This document shows positions 15,748 to 24,242 of a stretch of DNA of 64,000 nucleotides, piece by piece (position 1 is the first letter of the stretch; every line of letters starts with the position of its first letter). The DNA is from an uncultured Prevotella sp. Lineage in GTDB: Bacteria; Bacteroidota; Bacteroidia; Bacteroidales; Bacteroidaceae. The notes beneath the pieces are model-generated. The model saw only the letters and a program-made list of their open reading frames with translations, was not told the DNA's origin and did no database searches. The stretch spans positions 62,001 to 126,000 of the forward strand of contig CALUGW010000002.1 of assembly GCA_944320305.1 (NCBI GenBank). The letters are read 5' to 3'. The translations under genes were made by a program, and so were the position numbers.

Positions 15748-17304
15748 TCATTCCACTCTCTCCACCAGCCGCAGCAGCTCGTCGGCCTGGCTGGGGCGCG
15801 GTATCTCGCCCTTCACGGGGCGGCCCCGGCGGTCGAGGAGCAGGCTGAACGGAAAGTGCGGCACGCCGACGAAACGCTCCAGGGCGGCCTGGCGGTCGGC
15901 AGCCAAGTTAAGGCTGACGGAGCCGGGGGCCTCGAGTGCGTAGCGGCGGGTAAGCTCGCCGAAAACCTCGCCGTCGGTGTCGTTGGCCAGGAAGATGTAC
16001 ACAATGTCCTTGCCGCGCAGTTTTTCGCGCATGGCTTTGACGTGCCTAAGCTCCGCGCGGCACGGCCCGCACCACGCTCCCCAGAAGTCGATGTAGACTA
16101 TCTTGCCCCGGTAAGGGCTTACTATCTGCTCGAAGAGCTGAAGCCCGGCGGTCTCGGTGGAGTCGAAGCGCACCTCTAAGGGTCGCTGCGCGGGGCAGGC
16201 TTCCGCAGGGGTAAGCCCGGCGTCGAGCACGAATTTGGCTTGCTTGTATATTTGCCTGAAATTGGTCAGGGCGTATGACGGCGGCACCTGCCGCGCCTCG
16301 TAGTCGCCGGCAAACTTCAGTATGGTCTCGCGGCAGATGGCGGGCATCTTGCCCGTGGCGATGAACTCGCGGCGCAGCGGCCCGGCCTCATCGTAACACA
16401 AGGCCGACCACATGGTGTAGATGCTCTCAAAGGCATGGTCGTAGCGGCAGTAGGCGGCCATGCAGCGGCGGGCGCGTGCCGAGAGCGAGGGCCGCGCGGC
16501 GCAAACGGAGTCGATGAGCCGCAGGCTGCGGGCATAGCTGCGCTCGAAGGCGGGCAGCGCGGAGTCGAGCGGGGCGTCGTGCCAAGGCGCCGACCATGCG
16601 TGGAGCGAGGCCGCCCCGGCGGCCATCAGCTCGTTGTTGAGCCGGGAGAGGCTGCCCATGCAGTAGGCTCGTCCGTCGATATCGTCAACGTAAAGCAGGG
16701 CCGTGTCGCCCGAGTTGCAGTATACCATGGCGTTTGACCAATGGCCCTGCGTACCAATCGAGTCGGCCAAGAGGCGGAAGCAGGCCATGCTGCGCGTGGG
16801 GAAGCGCAGCACCACGCTCCCGTCGGCGTTTGGCAGAGGCTCGCGCTGCAATGTTTTCTTCACGGAATCGTCGGACACCTCGTAATAGGAATAGAACTCG
16901 CGGCGGCTGCGCGTGAGGCAGATGAGCGTGGCGGTATCGGGATGCAGCGACCTGACGGCCCTGTAAGGAGTCTCGTCAGGCGACGGGTATTCGGGCAGGA
17001 ACGGGCCAGAAAGCTCGGAGCAACGGTAGCTGCGCCCGTCTATGACGGCCTTGCCCTGCCTAAGGCTGACGCCCACCCTGCGATGCCCGTCGGCCAGTTG
17101 GTAGCCCCGGCGCGACGTCTGCTCGCACCGCCAGAGGCGATTGTCGTACACTGCACAGCTGTCGAAGATGCCTATAAGCCACTCGCCGGTGGCATCGTCG
17201 CGCAGGCACAAGCCCGCGCCATCGGCTTTCGCGGCGGCCTGCATGGCCACAACAAAGAGGAAGAAAGCCGACAACAAACATTTCATCCTATTCATATTAT
17301 TCAA
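15748..17304 (-). CDS. TlpA-like thioredoxin-fold protein, exported
   Basis: This 518-residue protein has an N-terminal signal peptide (MKCLLSAFFLFVVAMQAAA). It has a long N-terminal region of unknown fold (about 25-380) and a C-terminal thioredoxin domain. The redox motif is at about residue 410 in YIDFWGAWCGPCRAELRHVK; VPHFPFSLLLDRRGRPV gives the cis-Pro region. Such Bacteroidales proteins are periplasmic disulfide reductases or oxidases linked to stress or cell-envelope maturation. Only 17 bases separate it from the ABC-2 permease gene upstream, so it is probably the last gene of the exporter operon. The functional link to export is unproven. Confidence 0.82.
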   Translation of the reverse strand: MNNMNRMKCLLSAFFLFVVAMQAAAKADGAGLCLRDDATGEWLIGIFDSCAVYDNRLWRCEQTSRRGYQLADGHRRVGVSLRQGKAVIDGRSYRCSELSGPFLPEYPSPDETPYRAVRSLHPDTATLICLTRSRREFYSYYEVSDDSVKKTLQREPLPNADGSVVLRFPTRSMACFRLLADSIGTQGHWSNAMVYCNSGDTALLYVDDIDGRAYCMGSLSRLNNELMAAGAASLHAWSAPWHDAPLDSALPAFERSYARSLRLIDSVCAARPSLSARARRCMAAYCRYDHAFESIYTMWSALCYDEAGPLRREFIATGKMPAICRETILKFAGDYEARQVPPSYALTNFRQIYKQAKFVLDAGLTPAEACPAQRPLEVRFDSTETAGLQLFEQIVSPYRGKIVYIDFWGAWCGPCRAELRHVKAMREKLRGKDIVYIFLANDTDGEVFGELTRRYALEAPGSVSLNLAADRQAALERFVGVPHFPFSLLLDRRGRPVKGEIPRPSQADELLRLVERVE

Positions 17305-17321
17305 TCAAGTCAGACACAACA

Positions 17322-18596
17322 CTACTGCCTGCCCCCGCGCTGGCGCAACAAACGGCGCAGGGCGCGCTTGCGGCGTATGTGGTCGAGACGCTCGTGGGCG
17401 TGCCGCTTTGACAAGACAATCTGGTAACGGTAAACCCCGCAGGCAAGGAAGAAGTAGGCGGCAGCCTGAATCCACAGGGCGCGATACTCAAAAGCCACGT
17501 CGTGGAGCGACGCCCCCATGGTGTTGACCCGCACGTATGCGCGGATGCCGAAGGTGGAGGGGAAGAGCCACGAGAAGCTTTCCCAGAACCACGGGATGTT
17601 GCTCCCGGGCCAGGACACGCCGGAGAGGAACAGCAGCGGCACCGAGGCGAAGACCACGAGCAGCATGACGTTCTCGCGGTAGCGCACGATGCACGACACG
17701 ACCATGCCGAAGAAGATGCACGCCAGCACGTAAGGCAGCATCACGGCAAGCAACGCAGACGGCTCGGCCAGCACCACAAAGTCGAATATCCTTGGCACGA
17801 CCATGGCCAGGTAGGCACCGAGCACGGCATAAATCATAAAATAGCACATCGCCTTTCCAACCACGATGCGGAACATTCCCTGGTAGGCGCGGTTGAAGGG
17901 GATGAGGTCTTGGTAGCGGTTGCGCTCGCGGGCGGTGCCGGCCGAGAGTCCTATGCCGAGCACAAGCGTCTGTTGCAGGATGAGCATGAGCACGCCGGGG
18001 AGGATGAACGAGCCGTAGCCGCCCGCCGGGTTGAATATAGGCACGGGCTTGATGTCCAGCGGACTGATGGTCAGCTCGTCCTCGCGGGCTGTCTGGTTGC
18101 CGGCAAGCTTGGCCTGGAATCCGCCGTTCATCTCGAGCGCCACGCCCATGGCAGTCTGGTAGATGGCCTTGTAGGTGAGCATGAGGCTCATGTCGCAGTA
18201 GACGCTGACGGCGGTCTGCTCCATTCGCCCGAGGCGCGTGGCGAAGTCGGGCGGCAGGTAGTAGATGCCCTTCACCACCTGGCGGCTGAGCAGCGAGCGC
18301 GCCTCGTCCATGTCGTTGGCGTGGCAAAGCACCCGCACGTCGGGCGAAGCGTCGCAGTGGCGCACGAACTCGCGGCCCAAGGCACTGTGGGAATCATCGA
18401 CCACCACCACTGGAACGTCGCGCACCACCTCGTTGTTGTATATCCAAGAATAAAGCAGCGGGTAGAGCAGCGGCACGAGAATGAAGAATATGAGCATGCC
18501 TTCGTCGCGCACGGTGTTGCGCATCTCGTCGGCCCAAATGCCACAGGCATCGGCAAAGCCGCCCCGAATCTTCTGCAATAGTCCGTTTTCCCTCAT
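17322..18596 (-). CDS. ABC-2 type permease (second subunit of exporter)
   Basis: This is an integral membrane permease of about 424 residues. An N-terminal helix (EGMLIFFILVPLLYPLLYSWI) precedes a large periplasmic domain and about five C-terminal helices. These include LGIGLSAGTARERN and ACIFFGMVVSCIVRYRENV. This is the YhgE/YbhS-like plan. The start was set at ATG 18596 (MRENGLLQKI). The longer reading frame to 18722 would overlap most of the upstream gene's 3' end and has no membrane-protein character. The gap to the upstream permease is 4 bases. No ATP-binding cassette gene is adjacent. Confidence 0.85.
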   Translation of the reverse strand: MRENGLLQKIRGGFADACGIWADEMRNTVRDEGMLIFFILVPLLYPLLYSWIYNNEVVRDVPVVVVDDSHSALGREFVRHCDASPDVRVLCHANDMDEARSLLSRQVVKGIYYLPPDFATRLGRMEQTAVSVYCDMSLMLTYKAIYQTAMGVALEMNGGFQAKLAGNQTAREDELTISPLDIKPVPIFNPAGGYGSFILPGVLMLILQQTLVLGIGLSAGTARERNRYQDLIPFNRAYQGMFRIVVGKAMCYFMIYAVLGAYLAMVVPRIFDFVVLAEPSALLAVMLPYVLACIFFGMVVSCIVRYRENVMLLVVFASVPLLFLSGVSWPGSNIPWFWESFSWLFPSTFGIRAYVRVNTMGASLHDVAFEYRALWIQAAAYFFLACGVYRYQIVLSKRHAHERLDHIRRKRALRRLLRQRGGRQ

Positions 18597-18600
18597 GGCC

Positions 18601-19782
18601 TTATGGTATGTAGACGTAAGTGAGCATGGCGTTTTTAATCTTCCGCAGCACAAGCAGCGGCAGCAGGGCGAAGCCCACGAGGGCGGCAATGTGGAACCAG
18701 GCGTCGAGCAGCTCGTAGCCATTGAACACGGTTATCTGGTAGACCATGAAGTAGTGGCGCAGCGGAAAGAGCCACGAGAGAGCCTGCAGCGGCGTGTCCA
18801 TGCCCATCACCGGGAACGCCGACCCCGCCATGGAGAAGCTAAGCACGGCCCAAAGCGAGCACACGCTCATAGACATACGCAGCGACGGCATAAGCCCGAA
18901 AGCGAATATTCCGAAGCCCTGCGAGGCCAAAACCGTGACCAGACCGAGGCCGAGAATGCGCAGCGTGCCGCCCGGATGGGGGAAGCCAAGCACACCGAAC
19001 ACATAATACATATAAGCGTAGACCACGGCAAGGAACACGAGCGTCTGCGGGAGCATCTTGCCGGCAAGGGCAACAACGATGTTGCCGTCGGCCATGGCAA
19101 GCCACCGCCGCGAGCTGCCGAACTTAAGCTCCGTGCCTATGGTGTAGGCCGTGATGAGGAATATGAACAGCATCATCACGCCCGGCACGAGCACAGAGCT
19201 AAGGTAGATGTTGTAGTTCGTCCACGGATTGGAAATCATATGGAGGTCAACCACTATCGGCTGGAGGAAAGCCTGCACCTGCTCCGGCGGCACGCCGCGG
19301 GCCGAGAGCGTGGCCATGCCCACCGAGGCCGAGCCAAGCGTGGATATTGTGGTAAGGTCGCGGTAGAGCAGGTTGCCCGCCGCGACGTAGGCCATACTGT
19401 AGTAAAAGGAGACGGGAGGGCGGCGCGAGGCGAGCAACTTGTCGGTGGTGCCGCGCGGGATGTACAGGAATGCGTATATCTCGTTGCGCTGGATGGCACG
19501 CCGCGCCTCGCCTACGGTGGGGTAACGCGCCACCACGCGGCTTGTCTGGAAAGCGTCCAAGCGGCGCACGAGTTGGCGCGAGGTGGACGTGTTGTCCATG
19601 TCCACCACGCCCACGGGCATATCGACAGGCACTCCCTCGCCCATCATCGACGTGAAAAAGAACATGACAAGCAGCGGGAAAACCACCATGCAGAACCAGC
19701 AGATGGGATTCCTTAGCAGGATGAGGCACTCGCGCCGCGCGATGTGCGCCACCTGCGATAGGTATGTTACGAGCCGAGCCAA
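18601..19782 (-). CDS. ABC-2 type permease (first subunit of exporter), TTG start
   Basis: This 393-residue membrane protein has the same architecture as its neighbour. The first helix is PICWFCMVVFPLLVMFFFTS, then comes a periplasmic domain with VDMDNTSTSRQLVRRLD. The last five helices include VPGVMMLFIFLITAYTIGTE and MSVCSLWAVLSFSMAGSAFP. The only start compatible with the upstream hlyD stop is TTG at 19782, five bases after the TAG. Together with the neighbouring TolC and HlyD proteins it should form a tripartite efflux or secretion channel. Confidence 0.85.
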   Translation of the reverse strand: MARLVTYLSQVAHIARRECLILLRNPICWFCMVVFPLLVMFFFTSMMGEGVPVDMPVGVVDMDNTSTSRQLVRRLDAFQTSRVVARYPTVGEARRAIQRNEIYAFLYIPRGTTDKLLASRRPPVSFYYSMAYVAAGNLLYRDLTTISTLGSASVGMATLSARGVPPEQVQAFLQPIVVDLHMISNPWTNYNIYLSSVLVPGVMMLFIFLITAYTIGTELKFGSSRRWLAMADGNIVVALAGKMLPQTLVFLAVVYAYMYYVFGVLGFPHPGGTLRILGLGLVTVLASQGFGIFAFGLMPSLRMSMSVCSLWAVLSFSMAGSAFPVMGMDTPLQALSWLFPLRHYFMVYQITVFNGYELLDAWFHIAALVGFALLPLLVLRKIKNAMLTYVYIP

Positions 19783-19787
19783 CCGCG

Positions 19788-20777
19788 CTACCCTTCCTTG
19801 ATGACCAACGACATTCCCGGACGCAGGCCCTCGAACTTGCCGACCGGGCGCGCCTTCACCTCAAAAGTCTTGAGGTCGAACTGCCCGTTGGCCTTGGTGG
19901 CCTTCCACACCGCATAGCTGCCTTCGTCCTTCATGTAGTACACTTTCATGCGTATGTCCTTGCCGAACGCAGGCACATAGGCGCTGAACGTAGAGCCGAC
20001 GGACAGCCCGCGCAGCTGGTCTTCGCGCACGTTGAACGTTCCCCAAAGGTCGTCCATCACCGAAACCGTCATTATCGGCGAGCCTGTGCCGACGAGTTCA
20101 CCCTCCTTCGGGTATATTTCGCTCACCTCGCCGTCCATCTGCGCCACCTGAACCGTCTCGTCGATGTACGACCCCACCTCGGCCACTGCGCCCCTGGCGC
20201 GGTTCACCTGAGCCGCGGCAGCCATCTTTTCCTCGCGCCTCGCGCCGTTGCGGGCCATCTCATACTGGCTCCGCGCGGCCGCAGCCTGCGCCTCCATTGC
20301 CTTGAAGTTGGCGTAGGCCTCGTCGCGCTTCTGCTCCGTCATCACTCCTTCGTCAAACAGACGCTGCACGCGCCGGTATGACTTGCGGGCTATCTCAAGC
20401 CCCGCCTCGGCCTGTTTCATAAGCTGGTACGCGCCGCTCACCTGCTCGGCGCGGGCGCCGCGGCGTGCCATCTCGTCGAGAGCGGCGGCGGCGTCCTCAG
20501 CGCTCTGCGCCTGGGTGAGCTTGGCCACGACGTCGGGCGCGTCTATGATGGCGAGCGTGTCGCCCTTGCGCACATGGTCGCCCTCCTTCACCCGCAGCTC
20601 AAGAATGCGCCCCGGCACCTTGCTCGACACGCGGTACTCTGTCACTTCGACCTGTCCCTGGATTACTTCCGGCTCGCGTCCGAGGGCGAAATAGCCCACG
20701 ACGGCCACCACGGCCACCACGGCGGCGAAGCCGATGATGGCGAGCAGTATGTTGTTGTGCTGTGATTTTGCTGACAT
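19788..20777 (-). CDS. HlyD-family membrane fusion protein
   Basis: This 329-residue periplasmic adaptor has one N-terminal helix (LLAIIGFAAVVAVVAVVGYF). A biotinyl-lipoyl half-domain follows (VSSKVPGRILELRVKEGDHV), then a coiled-coil hairpin (about 95-215), and the second lipoyl half with MDGEVSEIYPKEGELVGTG. It bridges the TolC-like outer-membrane channel and the inner-membrane permeases. It sits between tolC and the permease genes with a gap of two bases to tolC. Confidence 0.9.
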   Translation of the reverse strand: MSAKSQHNNILLAIIGFAAVVAVVAVVGYFALGREPEVIQGQVEVTEYRVSSKVPGRILELRVKEGDHVRKGDTLAIIDAPDVVAKLTQAQSAEDAAAALDEMARRGARAEQVSGAYQLMKQAEAGLEIARKSYRRVQRLFDEGVMTEQKRDEAYANFKAMEAQAAAARSQYEMARNGARREEKMAAAAQVNRARGAVAEVGSYIDETVQVAQMDGEVSEIYPKEGELVGTGSPIMTVSVMDDLWGTFNVREDQLRGLSVGSTFSAYVPAFGKDIRMKVYYMKDEGSYAVWKATKANGQFDLKTFEVKARPVGKFEGLRPGMSLVIKEG

Positions 20778-20779
20778 TG

Positions 20780-22294
20780 CTATTGTTCCAATGTGCCAAG
20801 AGCCTTCTGAAGGTTCACTTGGCTGAGTTTAACATCTATCTCGGCGTCAATTTTTTGCGACTGCGCCTTGAGCCATGCGGCCTGCGCCTCCATCACCGTG
20901 GAAGTCTGGATGACGCCCTCGCGGAATCCGAGGTTGGCGCTGCGCAGGTTCTCCTCGGCCTGGGCGGCGCTGGCCCTGGCCATTTCCAGCCTCTTGCCGG
21001 CCTCGCCGAGCTTGAACGAGCTTTGCCTCACCTGAAGCTCCACACCCTCGCGCGCCTCGGCCAGCTCGAGCGAGGCCATGGCCGTGGCGCCCTTGGCGGC
21101 ACGCACCTTGTAGGCCACGTCGCCCCAGTTCCACAGCGGCACGCGCACCAGCACGCCCACGCTCCACACGCCACCAAACTTGTTCTGGAAGCCGTTGAAC
21201 ACGTTGGGATTGCTGAACGAGTAGCCTCCCATCAGCGCGACCTGCGGCAGACGGCCCGCCCTGACCAGGTTGGTGGCCTGGCGGCTGATGTCAACCGCCG
21301 TCTGCAGCTGCCTCAGCTCCGGGCGGCTTCGCATGGCCACGGAGGCGTCGGCGGCGTGCCCGGTGCCTCCGACGGCCAGACTGTCGGAGGCCTCGTCGGC
21401 CAGGGTGACGGCCGAGTCGAGCGGAAGCCCGCAGAGCTGGCACAGCAGCATACGGGCCAGAGCCAGCCCGTCGTCTACCTGCGTGAGCGACATACGGGCC
21501 TCGTTGACCTTCACCTTGACGCTCAGACCGTCGGAGCGCGTGGCCACGCCCTCGCGTATCATCTTCTGCACGTCGCCGTCGAGGCGGCTCACCAGGGCGA
21601 GATAGCTCTCCGCCAGCCGCTTCTTGTGCACAAGCGAGACGATGGTCCAGTAGGCGTTGTCGGTGTTGTAGATGGTCTGCTGCCGCCGGGCGTCGATGCC
21701 GGTGCGAGCCATCTGCTCGCCCAGGCGGGCCATCTTGTTCATTGCCACGATGCTGCCGCCCATGAACAGGGGCTGCGTGAGCATCACCGACCCGGCGAAG
21801 ATGTTGCGCGTGTCGGTGCGGAAGGCGTCCACGACCTTCTGCCCCTCGGCGTTGAGTGCCGAGGCCAGACCGCCCACCTGCGCCCCGAGGTTGCCCAGAG
21901 CCTGGTCGGTGGTTGTTCCGAAGGCCTGCAGCGCGCCGTCGAGGGCGGCCTTCTGGGCGTCGGTAAGTCCGGCGGCAAAGTCGCCGAGCGCACCCGACAG
22001 GCCCGAGGTGGCCGTCGTGCCGATGGTGGAGAGCGTCTGCTTCTGGTTGTCGTTGAGGATGGACAGCTCGCGGCTGTTGTACATATAGGTGCCCACGGCG
22101 CTCACCCTCGGCAGATATTTTGTGCGCGCCGACTTGCGCACATTGCGCGCCACGTCGAGCTGCAGCTCCGAGATGGCCACCTGGCGGTTGTTGCGCAGGG
22201 CCAGCGCCCTGCAGCTGTCAAGGCACAGCACGCCGCCCGCCGCGGCAGGAACCGCCGCCAAGGCAAACACACCGAGCATAACAACGTGCCTCAT
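20780..22294 (-). CDS. TolC-family outer membrane efflux protein
   Basis: This protein of about 504 residues starts with a signal peptide (MRHVVMLGVFALAAVPAAAG). Two outer-membrane-efflux repeats follow. The typical opening is CLDSCRALALRNNRQVAIS and the second repeat has MRSRPELRQLQTAVDISRQA. The start was set at ATG 22294; the longer frame to 22354 adds residues with no signal-peptide character. It heads the operon of TolC, HlyD, two ABC-2 permeases and the TlpA-like protein. Confidence 0.9.
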   Translation of the reverse strand: MRHVVMLGVFALAAVPAAAGGVLCLDSCRALALRNNRQVAISELQLDVARNVRKSARTKYLPRVSAVGTYMYNSRELSILNDNQKQTLSTIGTTATSGLSGALGDFAAGLTDAQKAALDGALQAFGTTTDQALGNLGAQVGGLASALNAEGQKVVDAFRTDTRNIFAGSVMLTQPLFMGGSIVAMNKMARLGEQMARTGIDARRQQTIYNTDNAYWTIVSLVHKKRLAESYLALVSRLDGDVQKMIREGVATRSDGLSVKVKVNEARMSLTQVDDGLALARMLLCQLCGLPLDSAVTLADEASDSLAVGGTGHAADASVAMRSRPELRQLQTAVDISRQATNLVRAGRLPQVALMGGYSFSNPNVFNGFQNKFGGVWSVGVLVRVPLWNWGDVAYKVRAAKGATAMASLELAEAREGVELQVRQSSFKLGEAGKRLEMARASAAQAEENLRSANLGFREGVIQTSTVMEAQAAWLKAQSQKIDAEIDVKLSQVNLQKALGTLEQ

Positions 22295-22427
22295 AACTTT
22301 GCGGTTTTTTAAAATGCGGCAATGGCGGCAGCGCACCGAAGGGCAGTGAAACACAAGAAGCTCTCAGGCTGCCTGCCCCATTGCACACATGGTTATATTG
22401 TCTGATAGGTTGCGGACGTGCCGCACG

Positions 22428-23303
22428 TCACTTTGCGAACGTGAAACTGCGCGAGCCGATCATGTTGCCGTCGGCAAAGATGCTGACGGTGTAGGTGCCC
22501 TTGCTCAGGAACTCGCCCACCTGGCGGTACATCGTCACGGGGGTCTCCTCGCCGGTGTATTCCACGCTCTTCTTCATCGAGCATTCCAGACTGCGGTTCT
22601 CGTATGTGAACGTTCCTCCTCCGCCGAGCACGTCGCCCGAGGGTGTGGAGATGCGGACGTAGAACGTGCGCACTCCGTTTGAGGCCGTTACATTGCGCGT
22701 GATGCGGAACGACACCTCGATGGACTTGCAGTCCTTTATCTTCTTCACGGGCTTGCCGTTTTTCTTCTTGGCAACCATGCTGATGCCTGTGGCGTCGAGC
22801 TGGGCGGCTATCGCCACCTTCTCAGAGAGCGAAGCCTTCTCGCTGCTCAGGCCGGCAATCTGGCGTGCGGCCTCGTTGTACTGGCCTTTCACGCGCGTGT
22901 TCTCCTCGCGGAGGTCCTGGTTGAGGCGGTTGAGCGAGTCAATCTCGATGACATAGCTGCGCAGCACGGCGCGCACCGTGGCCAGCTCCTTCTTCAGCCT
23001 GGCTATCTCGCGGGCGTCGGTGCTCTTCACCTGGCGCAGCTCTTCGAGCAGCTGCTGCGTGCGCATCTGCTCGCGCGTGAGCTGGGCCACTATCGAGTCG
23101 TTGTTTATCTGGGTCTTCATCTCACTGTACTGGCGGGCGAACTGCTCGTACTCGTTCTCCATTTCCTTCTTGTCGAGAGCCGCCAGCTCCTGCATCTCCT
23201 TGTTCGCCTGCCGTTGCGACGACAGGCTGACAGCGAGGTAGGCCACGCCGGCCACCAGCAGAACCACAGCCACAATGAGCGGTATCAACACTTTCTTGTT
23301 CAT
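22428..23303 (-). CDS. Membrane-anchored coiled-coil protein of unknown function
   Basis: This protein of about 291 residues has one N-terminal transmembrane helix (KKVLIPLIVAVVLLVAGVAYLAV). A coiled coil covers about residues 30-165 (EMQELAALDKKEMENEYEQF, RLKKELATVRAVLRSYVIEI). A C-terminal beta-sandwich-like domain holds SFRITRNVTASNGVRTFYVR and GTYTVSIFADGNMIGSRSF. The start at 23303 is preferred because a good promoter lies at 23328-23358, inside the longer frame that begins at 23393. Bacteroidales carry many such proteins; I do not recognise a function. Confidence 0.75.
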   Translation of the reverse strand: MNKKVLIPLIVAVVLLVAGVAYLAVSLSSQRQANKEMQELAALDKKEMENEYEQFARQYSEMKTQINNDSIVAQLTREQMRTQQLLEELRQVKSTDAREIARLKKELATVRAVLRSYVIEIDSLNRLNQDLREENTRVKGQYNEAARQIAGLSSEKASLSEKVAIAAQLDATGISMVAKKKNGKPVKKIKDCKSIEVSFRITRNVTASNGVRTFYVRISTPSGDVLGGGGTFTYENRSLECSMKKSVEYTGEETPVTMYRQVGEFLSKGTYTVSIFADGNMIGSRSFTFAK

Positions 23304-23327
23304 AAAATACACATGGTAAAACATTTG

Positions 23328-23358
23328 CAAAATTAATCTTTTAAACTGAGACGGCAAA
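23328..23358 (-). promoter_or_regulatory. Promoter of the coiled-coil membrane protein
   Basis: Minus strand TAATTTTG at 23335-23328 and TTTG at 23358-23355 are 19 bases apart, a full match. The -7 box is 25 bases before the ATG at 23303. Confidence 0.65.
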
Positions 23359-23524
23359 GGAAATGCCGGAATAAATGATAAATTTGAACTCATTTAACCC
23401 ATTTAAGCAAAAATCGTTATCCGGCGCCCCGGCGCGCTAAAAGAGGGGGAAAGACGAAAAGGGAGACGCTCCCGCGCGATTAAGATAATTTTACAACTGT
23501 TAAAAAACACCCGCTTCACCCTCT

Positions 23525-23870
23525 GAAATTTCGCGAATTTGAAAATAAAAAGCATCTGGCCGCAAATAAGCGCGGCACGGGTGTGCAATCGTAACTGTTT
23601 GGCCTTATAGGACTTATAAGCCTCATAAGACCTATTGTGCAATGAAACCAGCCCCCGAAACGGCACTTTTCAGCCCCGAAACGGCACTTTCCGGCCTGCG
23701 GAAGGGGCCGTTTTGGCCTCCAATATGGCCCATATCGCAGTGCGATATGGCCTGTTTCGCTCTGCAATATGGCCCATATTGCAAAACCTGCCGGCCTTTC
23801 CGGCCTGAAAAGATGGCAAAAACAGCCTTTGAATTTCTATTTCAGCCGAAAACGAAGTGTTAAAAACCGG
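23525..23870 (+). repeat. Interspersed composite element, long copy C, with six 22-bp modules
   Basis: The gene-free stretch 23304-23974 holds a full-length element. The left block has GCGAATTTGAAAATAAAA and GTGTGCAATCGTAAC. A TTATAGGACTTATAAGCC block follows, then CCTATTGTGCAAT. Six consecutive 22-base modules then run from 23652 to 23783, for example CTCCAATATGGCCCATATCG. The right block has AATTTCTATTTCAGC and GTGTTAAA. Copy E (50222-50565) has the same order in reverse orientation. Confidence 0.78.
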
Positions 23871-23946
23871 CGTCCGCCATGGCGTCTCGCAGCCGGCGGG
23901 AAACGTTTTTTCGGGCTGCCGCGGCAGGTATATGAAATAAAAGATG

Positions 23947-23954
23947 TATATTTG
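23947..23954 (+). promoter_or_regulatory. -7 box TATATTTG of the cydAB operon
   Basis: TATATTTG fits TAnnTTTG and lies 20 bases upstream of the DUF4492 start at 23975. No -33 TTG is found at the usual distance. Confidence 0.5.
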
Positions 23955-23974
23955 CGGACAGAAACAAGCACAGC

Positions 23975-24217
23975 ATGGACAAGCACAGCCTCATCTACCG
24001 CATCTACGACCTGTATGCCGACGGTTTCCGCCACATGACCCTCGGCCGCACGCTCTGGGCGGTGATAATAGTCAAGCTGGTGGTGATCTTCGCCGTGCTG
24101 AAGCTGTTCTTCTTTCCCGACTTCATCAAGAGCAACGGCGGCGAGGGCCGCGAGGCCGACTTCGTGGCCTCTGAGATGATTGGCAGGAGCGCGGCCGGCG
24201 ACGCCGGCGGGCGCTGA
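23975..24217 (+). CDS. DUF4492 small membrane protein, cytochrome bd-associated
   Basis: This 80-residue protein has one transmembrane helix (LWAVIIVKLVVIFAVLKLFFF). It begins with the DUF4492 pattern YRIYDLYADGFRHMTLGRTL. Genes of this family precede cydA in many Bacteroidetes, as here, with cydA 25 bases downstream. It may act as an accessory subunit comparable in position to CydX (inference). Confidence 0.85.
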   Translation: MDKHSLIYRIYDLYADGFRHMTLGRTLWAVIIVKLVVIFAVLKLFFFPDFIKSNGGEGREADFVASEMIGRSAAGDAGGR

Positions 24218-24242
24218 AACCCGACAAAACAACAAGCACGAT

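Noticed and set aside
20762..22312. 516-codon frame opposite the TolC gene
   Set aside because: Antisense shadow. The TolC family pattern with signal peptide is on the minus strand.
23642..23863. Open frame of 73 codons across the 22-bp modules on the plus strand
   Set aside because: It is produced by the repeat itself. Similar frames appear at the other copies in different frames and without conserved start or end. Not a gene.
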